Assembly (NCBI GenBank): GCA_903885555.1 | Contig: CAISIV010000229.1 | Location: 1 to 49,454 of the forward strand | DNA length: 49,454 nucleotides | Origin: an uncultured Hyphomicrobiales bacterium | Lineage (GTDB): Bacteria > Pseudomonadota > Alphaproteobacteria > Rhizobiales > Xanthobacteraceae | Direction of reading: 5' to 3' | Part shown: positions 24,503-34,047 of the stretch, in pieces | How the letters are laid out: each line of letters starts with the position of its first letter | How positions within the stretch are numbered: position 1 is the first letter of the stretch | The notes under the pieces: generated by a model | The model's database searches: none | What the model was told of the DNA's origin: nothing | What the model saw: the letters and a program-made list of their open reading frames with translations, nothing else | Made by a program: the position numbers and the translations under genes

Positions 24503-26794
24503 ATGGCGCGCGCCAACGTGGCGAGTGCGTCTGCACACCCGGATTCTATCAAAGGCCTCGCGCAATCGATCGCCAAACCGGCGTATCGGCGGCTGTTGAC
24601 GGCAGAGCCTTTGCTCCGGCGTGCAGTACCTGTTCTGATCATCGCATTCCTCGTCACCATTTGCGTGGGCGCCGGTGTGCAGGTGCTCGATCAGCGCCGC
24701 CAGACGCTCACCACGATGGCGATTTCGATCGACGCACTCGCCGATCTCGCCGCTGAGCGTCTCCAACAGATCAGACAGCCGGACGATGCCCTCGGGCGGC
24801 CACAAGAGATTCTCACGCAAGCGCTGCCCTCCTGGGCCACCGCCTCAGGGCGTCAGTTCCTGCTGACCAACGCCGATGGCATCATCTCCGCCGCAACACC
24901 CTCCACCGACGGCACCATCGGCCGCCGGCTGATCGAACTGCTCGGTCCCACACAGCCGCTCACCACCTTTGGCGCCAGCGCCGGCGTGCTCGACATCGCC
25001 CTGCCCGACGACAGCCGCGTGCTTGCAACGGTACGAATGCTCAAGGCACCGTTCGGTCAACTCGCCGTGGTGCAGTCGCGCGATACCGCATTGGCCTCCT
25101 GGCGCTCGATCACCACGCTGACCGTCACGCTGTCGGCCACGACCGGTTTCGTCGTGTTGATCCTGGGCTTTGCCTTCCACTGGCAGGCCACGAGAGCCCG
25201 CGAAGCCGACGTAATCTACGAAACCGTCCGCAGCCGTATCGATACGGCGCTCAACCGCGGCCGCTGCGGCCTGTGGGACTGGGACCTCTCCCGCGGCCGC
25301 ATCTTCTGGTCGCAGTCGATGTTCGACATCCTCGGGCTGAAGGCGAAAGACAACCTGATGCCGTTCGGCGATGTCAGCGCGCTGGTGCATCCGGATGATG
25401 TCCAGCTTTACGAACTGGCGACGGAACTCGCGGAAGCCAAGATGACCTTCATCGATCAGGCGTTCCGCATGCGCCACGCCGACGGCCATTGGGTCTGGCT
25501 GCGCGCGCGCTGCGAACTGGTCCGCCAGCGCGGCGAGCCGGGCCTGCATCTGATCGGCATCGCCGTCGATATCACCGAACAGAAAAGCCTGGTCGAAAAG
25601 ACCGTCGCCGCCGATATGCGCCTGCGCGACGCCATCGAGACCATCCCGGAAGCCTTCGTGTTGTGGGACGCCGACAACCGCCTCGTGCTGTGCAATTCCA
25701 ATTTCCAGGAACTGCACGACCTGCCCGACGAGGCGATCCTGGTCGGTGCCTCTTACGAGTCGCTGGCTGCTGCCGGCAGCCAGCCTGTTGTTCGCAACAA
25801 GGTCGTCACCGGTGGTCCGACCGTGCCAGGCGCCCGCACCTTCGAGGCGCAGCTTGAAGACGGCCGCTGGCTGCACATCAGCGAACGGCGCACCAAAGAC
25901 GGCGGCTACGTTTCAGTTGGAACGGATATCACTGCGCTCAAGACCCACGAAGAAAAACTGATCGACAGCGAACAGCGCCAGATCGCAACCATCGCCGATT
26001 TGCGCGCCTCGCAGCAGCGCCTCGCCGAACTCGCCGAGAAATACGCCGAGGAAAAGACCCGCGCCGAAGAAGCCAACGCCGCCAAATCGAAATTCCTTGC
26101 CAATATGAGCCACGAACTGCGCACGCCGCTCAACGCCATCATCGGTTTCTCGGAGATCATGGAATCCGGGATGTTCGGCCCGCTCGGCGCCGAGAAATAC
26201 AGCGAGTATTGCAGCGACATCCACGACAGCGGACAGTATCTGCTCGACGTCATCAACGACATTCTCGACATGTCGAAGATCGAAGCTGGCCGCATCCGCC
26301 TCGACTTCGAGGACCTTGATCTCGACACGCTGCTGGCTGAATCCATGCGCGTGGTATCGGCCAAGGCCGAGGAAAAGCAGCTCGAGGTCAACTCCCGGAT
26401 CACCCCCGAACTGCAATTGCGCGCCGATCGCCGCGCCATCAAGCAGATCGCGCTGAACCTCTTGTCGAATGCGGTGAAGTTCACGCCCGCTGGCGGCAAG
26501 ATCACGGTGCGCGGCCGCACCTCGGATGAGTTTGTCGTGCTCGGCATCGCCGACAGCGGCATCGGCATATCGAGGGACTCACTGACACGGCTCGGCCGGC
26601 CGTTCGAGCAAGTCGAGAGCCAGCTCACCAAGAGCCATCAGGGCTCGGGCCTCGGCCTCGCCATCGCCAAGTCGCTGGTGGAATTGCACGGCGGCCGCAT
26701 GCGCATCCGCTCGACGCTCGGCAAAGGCACTCTGGTGGTGGTTCGATTGCCGCTCAAGCCGCAATGTCAGTTGCCGAAGGAAGAAGCGGCCTGA
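24503..26794 (+). CDS. PAS-domain sensor histidine kinase (PleC/PdhS-like core)
   Basis: This 763-aa kinase has a membrane anchor at about residues 42-64, a periplasmic sensor region (65-200), a second helix (about 205-228), two PAS domains (about 240-355 and 370-480), a coiled coil and the kinase core. The HisKA motif SHELRTPLNAIIGFSEIM places the phosphorylated His at 537; the ATPase has NLLSNAVKF, DSGIGIS and GSGLGLA. The residues after the His (FGPLGAEKYSEYCSDIHDSG) are those of the PleC/DivJ/PdhS group that feeds cell-cycle regulator DivK in alphaproteobacteria. No cognate regulator is adjacent. A ribosome site CGGAGG precedes the ATG. It converges on glnE, 10 nt away. Confidence 0.88.
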   Translation: MARANVASASAHPDSIKGLAQSIAKPAYRRLLTAEPLLRRAVPVLIIAFLVTICVGAGVQVLDQRRQTLTTMAISIDALADLAAERLQQIRQPDDALGRPQEILTQALPSWATASGRQFLLTNADGIISAATPSTDGTIGRRLIELLGPTQPLTTFGASAGVLDIALPDDSRVLATVRMLKAPFGQLAVVQSRDTALASWRSITTLTVTLSATTGFVVLILGFAFHWQATRAREADVIYETVRSRIDTALNRGRCGLWDWDLSRGRIFWSQSMFDILGLKAKDNLMPFGDVSALVHPDDVQLYELATELAEAKMTFIDQAFRMRHADGHWVWLRARCELVRQRGEPGLHLIGIAVDITEQKSLVEKTVAADMRLRDAIETIPEAFVLWDADNRLVLCNSNFQELHDLPDEAILVGASYESLAAAGSQPVVRNKVVTGGPTVPGARTFEAQLEDGRWLHISERRTKDGGYVSVGTDITALKTHEEKLIDSEQRQIATIADLRASQQRLAELAEKYAEEKTRAEEANAAKSKFLANMSHELRTPLNAIIGFSEIMESGMFGPLGAEKYSEYCSDIHDSGQYLLDVINDILDMSKIEAGRIRLDFEDLDLDTLLAESMRVVSAKAEEKQLEVNSRITPELQLRADRRAIKQIALNLLSNAVKFTPAGGKITVRGRTSDEFVVLGIADSGIGISRDSLTRLGRPFEQVESQLTKSHQGSGLGLAIAKSLVELHGGRMRIRSTLGKGTLVVVRLPLKPQCQLPKEEAA

Positions 26795-26804
26795 GACTTT
26801 CGCG

Positions 26805-29800
26805 CTACGGCGCGCGTCCCAATAACCGCACGAAACTCGCCCGCACCTTGGCTTGCGTCTCGATCAGCGTCGCATCGAGCGTCGCGAAGTCCGGAACGTC
26901 GGCGGCGCGCGCCAGCAGCCGCAGCAGGCCGGCGCCCGCGGTCTTTGGATCGAACGGCCCTGGCAGGCATAGCCGCAGGATCTGCGTCAGATCGTGATAA
27001 AACTGTACGGCAGGGCGCAGAACTTCGGCATCTTCAACCGCCAGCACGCCCAGTTGCCATGCCTTGTCGAGCACGCGCGCCGTTGACGTGTCGAGGATCT
27101 CCGGCAGTTGGTGCGCATGCACGAGCTGCAGATACTGCGCGATGAATTCGAGGTCGACGAGACCGCCGACGGCGTATTTAAGATCCCAGCGATCGCGGTC
27201 GCCTTTTTCCGCAGCAATCGCCCCGCGCATTTCGACCACATCCCCCGCGATCGTCTCAGCTTCGCGCGGGCGGCGAAGAATATCGCGGATGACGTGCTCA
27301 ACGCGGGCAGCGAACGCAGGCGACGCCGACACTACGCGCGCGCGTGTCAGCGCCATGTGCTCCCAGGTCCAGGCCTCGGTCTCCTGATAGCCGGTGAAAC
27401 CGGCCACCTGCACCGCCAACGGCCCTGCCCGGCCCGATGGCCGCAGCCGCATATCGACATCGTAGAGCGCGCCGTAGTTGGTCTGCGCGGTCAGCGCGTT
27501 GATCAGGCGCTGGGTCAGCCGCGCGAAATACTGCCCGCCATAAAGCTTGCGCTTGCCGTCGGATTCCGGCTGCTTGTCGTCGAAGTCGTAGATCAGCATC
27601 AGATCAAGGTCCGACGTCGCGGTCATCTCGCGGCCGCCGAGCTTGCCCATCGCCAGCACGGCAGTCTGTTCGGCGCGCATGTGCCCATAGGTGCCGGCGA
27701 AATTCCCGGCGACGCCGCGATGCACGGCGCGGATCACGGCGTCGGCCAGCCGCGCGAAGGCCTCACCTGCCTGCCGCGCCGTCAGCGTGCCCGACAAGAT
27801 TCGCACGCCGATCAGGAACATATATTCCAGCCCAAACATCCGGATACGCTCGAGCAGGTCTTCGTCATAGCGTGATTGCGCCAGCGCCGCGTCGAGCCGC
27901 CGGTTGAGCTCGGCCTCGTCAGGCAAGGCGCCGAAGAAACTCGGATCGACCAGCGCATCCATGACTTGCGGATTGCGCGCCAGCGTATCGGCAAGCCGCG
28001 GCGCGATGCCGAGCACCAGCGTCGTCAGCGCAATCAGATCGGGCTTCTGCCGCAACAGCGATAACAGCCGCGCCGGTGCATGTAGATTGCCGAGGAAATG
28101 GTCGAACTGAACCAGGGTCGCGCCCGGATTGTCGGTGCGGCCAATATGCTCGACGAGCAGAGGCACCAGAGCCAGTAAATGCTGCCGGGACACTTCGCCT
28201 TTCAGCGAGCGATGCCCACCGTTCAGCCAGTTGCGGATGATCGCGGACGCTTCCAGCGGCTTGCGAAAGCCAAGCTCGGCCAACCGGTCCAGCGTCTTGC
28301 GGTCGTCGGCATCCGCCCGGAATATCAGGGGCGGCCTGTCGTTGCCGGGCGCGGTCTCGAACAGGCGCGCATAGTGACGCTGCACCTTCTCAAGATGCCC
28401 CAGTAATTCCTTGGCGAAGGCGTCGCGGCTGGCATAGCCGAGAAAATGAGCGAAGCGTTCAAGCTGCTCCGGCTCGGCCGGCAGTACCTGGGTCTGCTCG
28501 TCATTGACCATCTGTAGCCGGTGTTCGACGGTCCGCAAATAACAGTACGCGGCCTTCATGTCGTCGCGCACGGTGGCGTCGATCCAGCCGTCGTGCTCCA
28601 GCTTGTCGAGCGTGGTCAGCGTATCGCGGTCACGCAGATGCGGATTGCGCCCGCCTGCAATCAATTGCTGGGTCTGGGCAAAGAATTCGACTTCGCGGAT
28701 GCCGCCACGGCCGAGCTTGATGTTGTGACCTTCGACCGCAATCTCGCCGTGGCCGCGAAACGCATTGATCTGCCGCTTCATGGCGTGGACGTCGGCGACC
28801 GACGCGAAGTCAAGATAACGGCGCCAGACGAAGGGCGACAATTCGTTGAGGATCGCCTCGCCCGCCGCGATATCGCCGGCGCAGGCGCGCGCCTTGATCA
28901 TGGCGGCGCGCTCCCAGTTCTGCCCGGCGCTCTCGTAGTAAGACATCGCCGCCGAGGTCGAGATCGCAATCGCGGTCGAGGCCGGATCGGGCCGCAGCCG
29001 CAGGTCGGTGCGGAAAACGTAGCCATCGCCGGTGCGGTGCTGCAGCAGTTTCACCAGCCGCTGCGTCATCTTGACGAATAGCGGCGCCGGTACCGCATCG
29101 TCCGGTACGGCGAACGCCTCGGGGTCGTAGAGCACGATGAGATCGATATCGCTTGAGTAGTTGAGCTCGAACGCGCCCATCTTCCCCATGGCCAGCACGA
29201 TGTAGCCTGAGCCGATCTGCGGCCGCGCTTTGTCTTTCGGCTTGATGAGTCCCGCGCGCGCCGCCTCCGCCAGAATGAAGCGTACCGCGCTATCGACGGC
29301 GGTATCGGCGAGCTCGGTCAACGCACGCGCCGCTCGCATGACCGGCCAGGCACCGCCGATATCGGCCAATGCAATGAGCAGCGCCGCTTCCGCCTTCATG
29401 CGGCGCAGCAGCCGCATGGCCTCATCTTCGTCACGCGTCGTCGCAATGGCGTGGCCGTTTTCCGCCATCAGTGAAGCGAAATGAGCATCCGGATCGGCAT
29501 CCAGCAAGCGCAACAGGCGTTGCGGCTCGGCGCTCGCCAGTTCCCATAGATAGGGCGAACTTTCCGAGAGACTTTCCAGCAGCGTCGCGAGGATCGGATG
29601 CGAAGCAAGCAACGCCTTGAGGCGTTTCGATTGCGCGGCCGGCGCTCCAGCCAGCCACTCCGCCACACGGGCGCTGGCTGCTTTCGGATCGATGAGTTTT
29701 GGTGCGGTGACAATCCGTTCTGCCAGCGGCGCGCCGTCTTTTGCGCGTGCGCTCTGCACGCCAGTTTTCTGTCGGCCCGCCGGCTTGGCGGCAGGTTTTT

Positions 29801-29828
29801 TGGTGGTCTTTTTGCCCGGCGGCCTCAT
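26805..29828 (-). CDS. glnE: Bifunctional glutamine synthetase adenylyltransferase/adenylyl-removing enzyme
   Basis: This protein of about 1,007 residues switches glutamine synthetase off and on by adding or removing AMP, according to PII and glutamine. It has two nucleotidyltransferase domains: the N-terminal one, adenylyl-removing, with IVLAMGKMGAFELNYSSDID, and the C-terminal one, adenylylating, with TAVLAMGKLGGREMTATSDL; each is followed by a helical domain. A Lys/Pro-rich N-terminal tail of about 40 residues is an extension common in rhizobia. The start is taken at ATG 29828, which overlaps the stop of the upstream kinase gene as TGATG, so glnE is coupled to a two-component system. Confidence 0.95.
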   Translation of the reverse strand: MRPPGKKTTKKPAAKPAGRQKTGVQSARAKDGAPLAERIVTAPKLIDPKAASARVAEWLAGAPAAQSKRLKALLASHPILATLLESLSESSPYLWELASAEPQRLLRLLDADPDAHFASLMAENGHAIATTRDEDEAMRLLRRMKAEAALLIALADIGGAWPVMRAARALTELADTAVDSAVRFILAEAARAGLIKPKDKARPQIGSGYIVLAMGKMGAFELNYSSDIDLIVLYDPEAFAVPDDAVPAPLFVKMTQRLVKLLQHRTGDGYVFRTDLRLRPDPASTAIAISTSAAMSYYESAGQNWERAAMIKARACAGDIAAGEAILNELSPFVWRRYLDFASVADVHAMKRQINAFRGHGEIAVEGHNIKLGRGGIREVEFFAQTQQLIAGGRNPHLRDRDTLTTLDKLEHDGWIDATVRDDMKAAYCYLRTVEHRLQMVNDEQTQVLPAEPEQLERFAHFLGYASRDAFAKELLGHLEKVQRHYARLFETAPGNDRPPLIFRADADDRKTLDRLAELGFRKPLEASAIIRNWLNGGHRSLKGEVSRQHLLALVPLLVEHIGRTDNPGATLVQFDHFLGNLHAPARLLSLLRQKPDLIALTTLVLGIAPRLADTLARNPQVMDALVDPSFFGALPDEAELNRRLDAALAQSRYDEDLLERIRMFGLEYMFLIGVRILSGTLTARQAGEAFARLADAVIRAVHRGVAGNFAGTYGHMRAEQTAVLAMGKLGGREMTATSDLDLMLIYDFDDKQPESDGKRKLYGGQYFARLTQRLINALTAQTNYGALYDVDMRLRPSGRAGPLAVQVAGFTGYQETEAWTWEHMALTRARVVSASPAFAARVEHVIRDILRRPREAETIAGDVVEMRGAIAAEKGDRDRWDLKYAVGGLVDLEFIAQYLQLVHAHQLPEILDTSTARVLDKAWQLGVLAVEDAEVLRPAVQFYHDLTQILRLCLPGPFDPKTAGAGLLRLLARAADVPDFATLDATLIETQAKVRASFVRLLGRAP

Positions 29829-31264
29829 CAAGTACTTTGTAACGGGCCTCCGCGCGGCAAGGCAATGATGCTCTTGAGACCGGGGTGGTTATCCTCCAGC
29901 GTCAGTTCGCCGCCATGCAGCCGTGCCACAGCGGATGCAAGGCTCAAGCCGAGGCCGGAACCCGGCTTCGAACGGCTCTGTTCCAGACGGACGAAGCGCT
30001 CCACCACGCGGCCGCGGTCGGCTTCCGGAATCCCCGGCCCGTTGTCGGCGACCGTCAGCAGGACACGGTTTCCATCATTGAGCGCGCGGACCACGATTTC
30101 TGGCGTTACCCCGTCCACCGACTTGTCCGGACGCTCGGTATATTTGATGGCGTTGTCGACCAGATTGGCCAGCGCCTGGCTGATCAATTCGCGATTGCCA
30201 TTGACCGGCGCAGACTCGCCCGCCTCGACCTTGAGCGCGATGCCCTTCTCCTCGGCCAGTGGCTCATATAGCTCGCCAATATCGTTGGCGATTTCGGCGG
30301 CGTCGAAGGCAAGCATGTCGCCCGCCTGCCCGGATTCCGCGCGAGCGATCATCAAGAGTGCGTTGAAGGTCGCGATCAGGCCGTCGGATTCCTCGATGGT
30401 CGATTCCAGCGCCGCTCGATACTCGCCCTCGCTCTTGGCTGAGCGCAACGCTTCTTCGGTGCGATTGCGCAGTCTGGTCAGCGGCGTCTTGAGATCGTGG
30501 GCGATGTTGTCGGAGACTTCCTTCAAACCATGCATCAGCGCCTCGATGCGCTCCAGCATGACGTTGAGGTTTTCCGCCAGACGATCGAGCTCGTCGCCGG
30601 TGCCGGCGACCGGCAGACGTCCGCCGAGATCGCCCGCCATGATGGTGCGCGTGGTTTCCGTCATGGCGTCGACACGGCGCAACACGCGGCGCGTGACAAA
30701 AAGTCCGCCGGCCAGACCCAGCACGATCACGATAGCGATCGACCAGCGTCCGGCACCAACGATGATGTGATAGAGCCGCTCGCGCTCGTCGAGATCGCGC
30801 CCGACCAGCAGACGGAATCCGCCGGGCAGTTGAAACACCCGGACAAAGGCCTGATGGTCATGGAGATTGGGATGTTCCGGATGCCCGACATTGTCCGCTT
30901 CATCGAGCCGCCGATAGGCCGTTTCGGTCCAGCCCGGATTGTCGAGAATGCCGGGCTGCAGGGCCGTAACGTTGCCGGCCAGCGCTTCGCCACTGAAGGT
31001 GGTGACAAGATAAAGGCTCGAGCCCGGCCGCCGCGCCCGCGCATCGACCACGATCACGAGTTGGCGAATGCCGCCGAGCCGGTACTGCTCGGACAGGCCG
31101 GTGATTTCGGCGTTCACGGTATCAGTGATTTGTTCGGTGATCAGCCGGCGCGTGTTGAGCGCGAAATAGCCCAGCAGAAATGCTGCGAACAGCGCAAACA
31201 CGGTCAAATAGACCAGCGTCAGCTTGAACGTGGTGGTACGAAAAAGTTTACCGAGCGCCGTCAC
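29828..31264 (-). CDS. Two-component sensor histidine kinase (OmpR-type partner)
   Basis: This 478-aa kinase has an N-terminal helix (about residues 14-36), a periplasmic domain of about 130 residues, a second helix (about 172-194), a HAMP linker, a HisKA domain with His256 in DNIAHDLKTPL and an ATPase domain with NLVDNAIKYT, DNGPGIP and GSGLGLSLA. It overlaps the upstream response-regulator gene by 17 nt and the downstream glnE by the TGATG junction, so the three genes form one operon. The order RR-HK-glnE next to degP and the ccm genes is also found in rhizobia. The signal sensed is unknown. Confidence 0.92.
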   Translation of the reverse strand: MTALGKLFRTTTFKLTLVYLTVFALFAAFLLGYFALNTRRLITEQITDTVNAEITGLSEQYRLGGIRQLVIVVDARARRPGSSLYLVTTFSGEALAGNVTALQPGILDNPGWTETAYRRLDEADNVGHPEHPNLHDHQAFVRVFQLPGGFRLLVGRDLDERERLYHIIVGAGRWSIAIVIVLGLAGGLFVTRRVLRRVDAMTETTRTIMAGDLGGRLPVAGTGDELDRLAENLNVMLERIEALMHGLKEVSDNIAHDLKTPLTRLRNRTEEALRSAKSEGEYRAALESTIEESDGLIATFNALLMIARAESGQAGDMLAFDAAEIANDIGELYEPLAEEKGIALKVEAGESAPVNGNRELISQALANLVDNAIKYTERPDKSVDGVTPEIVVRALNDGNRVLLTVADNGPGIPEADRGRVVERFVRLEQSRSKPGSGLGLSLASAVARLHGGELTLEDNHPGLKSIIALPRGGPLQST

Positions 31265-31928
31265 GAACCATATATCCCGCGCCGCGGACCGTGTGCAAAA
31301 GCGGCTGGGAGAATCCTTTATCGATTTTCGAGCGCAAGCGCGAGATGTGGACGTCGATTACGTTGGTTTGGGGATCGAAATGGTAGTCCCAGACGTTTTC
31401 CAGCAGCATGGTGCGGGTCACCACCTGCCCGGCGTGCTTCATCAAATATTCCAGCAACCGGAACTCGCGCGGCTGTAGCGTGATCTCCTCGGCGCCGCGC
31501 CGCACCTGGTGCGACAGCCGGTCGAGTTCGAGATCGCCGACGCGCAGCACGGTATCCTCGCCGCGGCTACCGCGCCGCCGCGATAACACCTCGACCCGGG
31601 CGAGCAATTCGGAGAACGAATAGGGCTTGGGGAGATAGTCGTCGCCACCGGCACGAAGACCTTTGACGCGGTCGTCGACCTGGCCGAGCGCGGACAGAAT
31701 AAGCGCGGGAGTCTCGATCTTCTTGGCCCGCAGTGTCCCGATCAGCGACAGACCGTCGCGCTTGGGCAGCATGCGGTCGACAATGAGAACGTCGTATTCG
31801 CCGTCGAGCGCCATGGCCAACCCGTCTTCGCCGTCATGTGCGGCGTCGGCGATATGGCCGACCTCACGGAACGCCTTGACCAGATAGTCCGCGGCGTCGC
31901 GGTCGTCCTCGATAATGAGCAGTCGCAT
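31248..31928 (-). CDS. OmpR-family response regulator
   Basis: This 226-aa regulator has a receiver domain with Asp8/Asp9 and phospho-acceptor Asp51 in LIVDRMLPKRDG, the conserved Lys in LPKPYSF, and a C-terminal winged helix of the OmpR/PhoB type (LQPREFRLLEYLMKHAGQVV, then VIDVHISRLRSKID). The ATG at 31928 begins the receiver domain directly; upstream in-frame codons add nothing conserved. It is the first gene of the RR-HK-glnE operon. The target genes are unknown; degP, 390 nt upstream on the same strand, is a possible target judging from neighbourhood only. Confidence 0.93.
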   Translation of the reverse strand: MRLLIIEDDRDAADYLVKAFREVGHIADAAHDGEDGLAMALDGEYDVLIVDRMLPKRDGLSLIGTLRAKKIETPALILSALGQVDDRVKGLRAGGDDYLPKPYSFSELLARVEVLSRRRGSRGEDTVLRVGDLELDRLSHQVRRGAEEITLQPREFRLLEYLMKHAGQVVTRTMLLENVWDYHFDPQTNVIDVHISRLRSKIDKGFSQPLLHTVRGAGYMVRDGAR

Positions 31929-32107
31929 AGTGACCCGATCCGGCTGCGCATCGGCCGGCCGGCCGGAAGCGCGCATTCCCTGAGTATTCGCATAAGTGGG
32001 CATCGGTCACACCAATTCCAGTCAATTCGGTGGCAGGTCAACTCCTGCCGGGGTCGCTCCCTCGATGGACCGGCTGTGGGCCGGCAATTCATAGGCCCCT
32101 CGTACGC

Positions 32108-32142
32108 GAGGGGGTGGCGGCCTTTGGGACCGCCACCCCCTC
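32108..32142. repeat. Perfect 13-bp hairpin
   Basis: GAGGGGGTGGCGG (32108-32120) and CCGCCACCCCCTC (32130-32142) form a perfect 13-bp stem around a 9-base loop. No T-run follows on either strand, so it is not a standard terminator. Confidence 0.8.
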
Positions 32143-32157
32143 AACGACCCCACCCTA

Positions 32158-32177
32158 GCGGGGGCGACGGTTGCCAG
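32158..32177 (+). repeat. 20-bp direct repeat, copy 1
   Basis: GCGGGGGCGACGGTTGCCAG occurs here and again, identically, at 32274-32293, 116 bases further on. Its role is not known. Confidence 0.85.
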
Positions 32178-32231
32178 GGTGAAGCTCGCTAGGAAGCTCA
32201 GGCAATAGCCCGTACGGCTTCCGTTATTAGC

Positions 32232-32256
32232 CGGGACGGGCACGAGGCCCGTCCCG
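32232..32256. repeat. Perfect 10-bp hairpin downstream of degP
   Basis: CGGGACGGGC (32232-32241) pairs with GCCCGTCCCG (32247-32256) over a 5-base loop, about 60 bases beyond the degP stop. It could stabilise the 3' end of the degP transcript; there is no T-run for Rho-independent termination. Confidence 0.7.
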
Positions 32257-32273
32257 TTGAGGTCAAACCGCTG

Positions 32274-32293
32274 GCGGGGGCGACGGTTGCCAG
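32274..32293 (+). repeat. 20-bp direct repeat, copy 2
   Basis: This is the second identical copy of the element at 32158-32177, placed 24 bases beyond the degP stop codon. Confidence 0.85.
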
Positions 32294-32317
32294 CGACAAG
32301 GCCTCAAACTCGTTTGA

Positions 32318-33886
32318 TCAACCTTGGCCGACCGGCAGTGCGACGAACCGGGTGTTGTCACCCGACTTCACCCGCAGCAGCACAGTCCGCTTGCCTTCGC
32401 TCCGCGCGCCGGTGACGTGCTTGCGCACATCGGCGGGCGTCGAGACGGCCTTGCCGGCGACTTCGAGAATGACGTCGCCTGTGGAGAAGCCCTGCTCGGA
32501 CGCAAGACCGGACGCATCGACACCGGTGACCACCACGCCTTCGCTGCCGGCGCCCGCGACGCGGGCGGCCGGAGCAAGCGTGAGGCCGAGCTTGCCCATG
32601 TCGGCCGAGCCATTATCGGCACCGCCGTCATCGGACTTGGACGCACGGGCTTCCTTCTGGTTCGGCAGTTCGCCGAGCGTCAGGTTGATCGCCTTCTCAG
32701 TGCCCTTGTGCAGGACCGTGAGCTTGACCGCGGCCTTCGGCGCCAGGGCGCCAATCTTCTTGGCAAGATCGCGGGCATCCTTCACTACGTCGCCGTTGAC
32801 GGCGGTGATGACGTCGCCCGCTTCGATACCGGCTTGTGCCGCCGGGCCATTCTTCTGCGGCTCGGCCACCAGCGCGCCTTCGGTCTTCTTCAGGCCAAGG
32901 CTGTCGGCGATGTCCTGCGTCACCGGCTGGATCTGAACGCCGATCCAACCACGCGACACCGAACCATGATCCTTGATCTGCGCGATGATCGTCTTGACGG
33001 TGTCAGCGGGAATCGCGAAAGCGATGCCGACCGAACCGCCCGACGGCGAGAAGATCGCCGTGTTGACGCCGATCACGTTGCCATTGGTGTCGAAGGTCGG
33101 ACCGCCCGAGTTGCCCTTGTTCACCGGCGCATCGATCTGGATGAAGTCGTCGTATGCGCTGGCGCCGATATCACGGCCGCGCGCCGAGACGATGCCGGCG
33201 GTGACGGTGCCACCGAGACCGAACGGATTGCCGACCGCAATGACCCAGTCGCCGATACGCGGCGCTGCGTCAGCCAACTTGACGTACGGGAAAGAACCGC
33301 CTTCGACCTTGATCAAAGCGAGATCGCTGCGCGGATCGGTGCCGATGACCTTTGCGGTATGAGTCTTGCCGTCATCGGTCGTGACCTCGACGCTCTCGGC
33401 CTTCTCGACGACGTGGTTGTTGGTGACCGCGTAGCCATCAGCCGAAATGAAGAAGCCCGAGCCTTGACCCATCACGGTGCCACGACCACGACCGCCGCGC
33501 GGCTGCATGCCTTCCGGACCGTTCTGCCCATTGGGCATACCGAAGCGACGGAAGAATTCCTGCAGGCCAGGCGGTACGTTCTCCATACCTTGGCCACCGG
33601 CACCGTCGGTCTGCGATCCGCCGTCGATCTTGACGCGCACCGACATCACTGCCGGTTTCACTTTCTCGACGATATCGGCAAAACCGGTCGGCGCAGCGAC
33701 CTTCTTGGCTTGCTCGGTCAGGTTCTGCGCAACAGCCGCCGGGTAGCCGCCCTGGAGGTTCAAGCCGGGGGCAACGACCAGCACGGCAGCGCCAAGGCTG
33801 GCGATGGTGGTGGCGAGCAGAATGGCGCGGCGCATTGAAAGCACGCGCGACTTCTTGGGGGGAGCGGGAATAACGCTCGGGTTCAT
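32318..33886 (-). CDS. degP: Do-family periplasmic serine endoprotease (DegP/DegQ)
   Basis: This 522-aa envelope protease/chaperone degrades misfolded periplasmic proteins. An N-terminal cytoplasmic tail and one hydrophobic export or anchor segment (about residues 20-42) precede a trypsin-like domain with the triad His158 (VTNNHVVE), Asp188 (SDLALIKV) and Ser260 (KGNSGGP), followed by two PDZ domains (about 305-395 and 425-520). A Gly/Met/Gln-rich loop (about 100-135) matches the LA loop. GGAG lies eight bases before the ATG. It follows ccmH in the same direction after 161 nt and so probably has its own promoter. Its place after ccm genes and before RR-HK-glnE is the rhizobial arrangement. 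Confidence 0.95.
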   Translation of the reverse strand: MNPSVIPAPPKKSRVLSMRRAILLATTIASLGAAVLVVAPGLNLQGGYPAAVAQNLTEQAKKVAAPTGFADIVEKVKPAVMSVRVKIDGGSQTDGAGGQGMENVPPGLQEFFRRFGMPNGQNGPEGMQPRGGRGRGTVMGQGSGFFISADGYAVTNNHVVEKAESVEVTTDDGKTHTAKVIGTDPRSDLALIKVEGGSFPYVKLADAAPRIGDWVIAVGNPFGLGGTVTAGIVSARGRDIGASAYDDFIQIDAPVNKGNSGGPTFDTNGNVIGVNTAIFSPSGGSVGIAFAIPADTVKTIIAQIKDHGSVSRGWIGVQIQPVTQDIADSLGLKKTEGALVAEPQKNGPAAQAGIEAGDVITAVNGDVVKDARDLAKKIGALAPKAAVKLTVLHKGTEKAINLTLGELPNQKEARASKSDDGGADNGSADMGKLGLTLAPAARVAGAGSEGVVVTGVDASGLASEQGFSTGDVILEVAGKAVSTPADVRKHVTGARSEGKRTVLLRVKSGDNTRFVALPVGQG

Positions 33887-34047
33887 CGGGCAATCTCCAT
33901 CTCAATTCGAGGGCGCCTTGCGCGCCGTTTCGAAGGTGAAGATGGGGGGATGAGCCTTACAGCGTCCTGTCGGGGGGATTAAAGTTTTGTAAGGTGGGGA
34001 AAACTAATTACGCTTTAATTTCAGATATTTACGTGAATACAGAGACT

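Larger units (their letters stand above)
31929..32317. other. Structured intergenic region between degP and the RR-HK-glnE operon
   Basis: No gene was found in these 389 bases. They contain two perfect strong hairpins, a 20-base direct repeat and a weaker dyad (CCTAGCG 32154-32160 with CGCTAGG 32187-32193), described separately. The last about 100 bases before the regulator start hold no recognisable promoter motif. Confidence 0.7.

Noticed and set aside
32232-32256. Rho-independent terminator of degP
   Set aside because: The stem is perfect but no T-run follows on the leftward transcript, so it is listed as a hairpin only.
31929-32317. CRISPR array suspected because of repeats and hairpins
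   Set aside because: Only two copies of a 20-mer at 116 bases, no regular spacers and no cas genes.
32324-33838. A 504-codon open frame antisense to degP
   Set aside because: The degP frame has all catalytic motifs; the antisense frame is low in structure and rich in Arg/Asp/His, typical of mirror frames in high-GC coding DNA.
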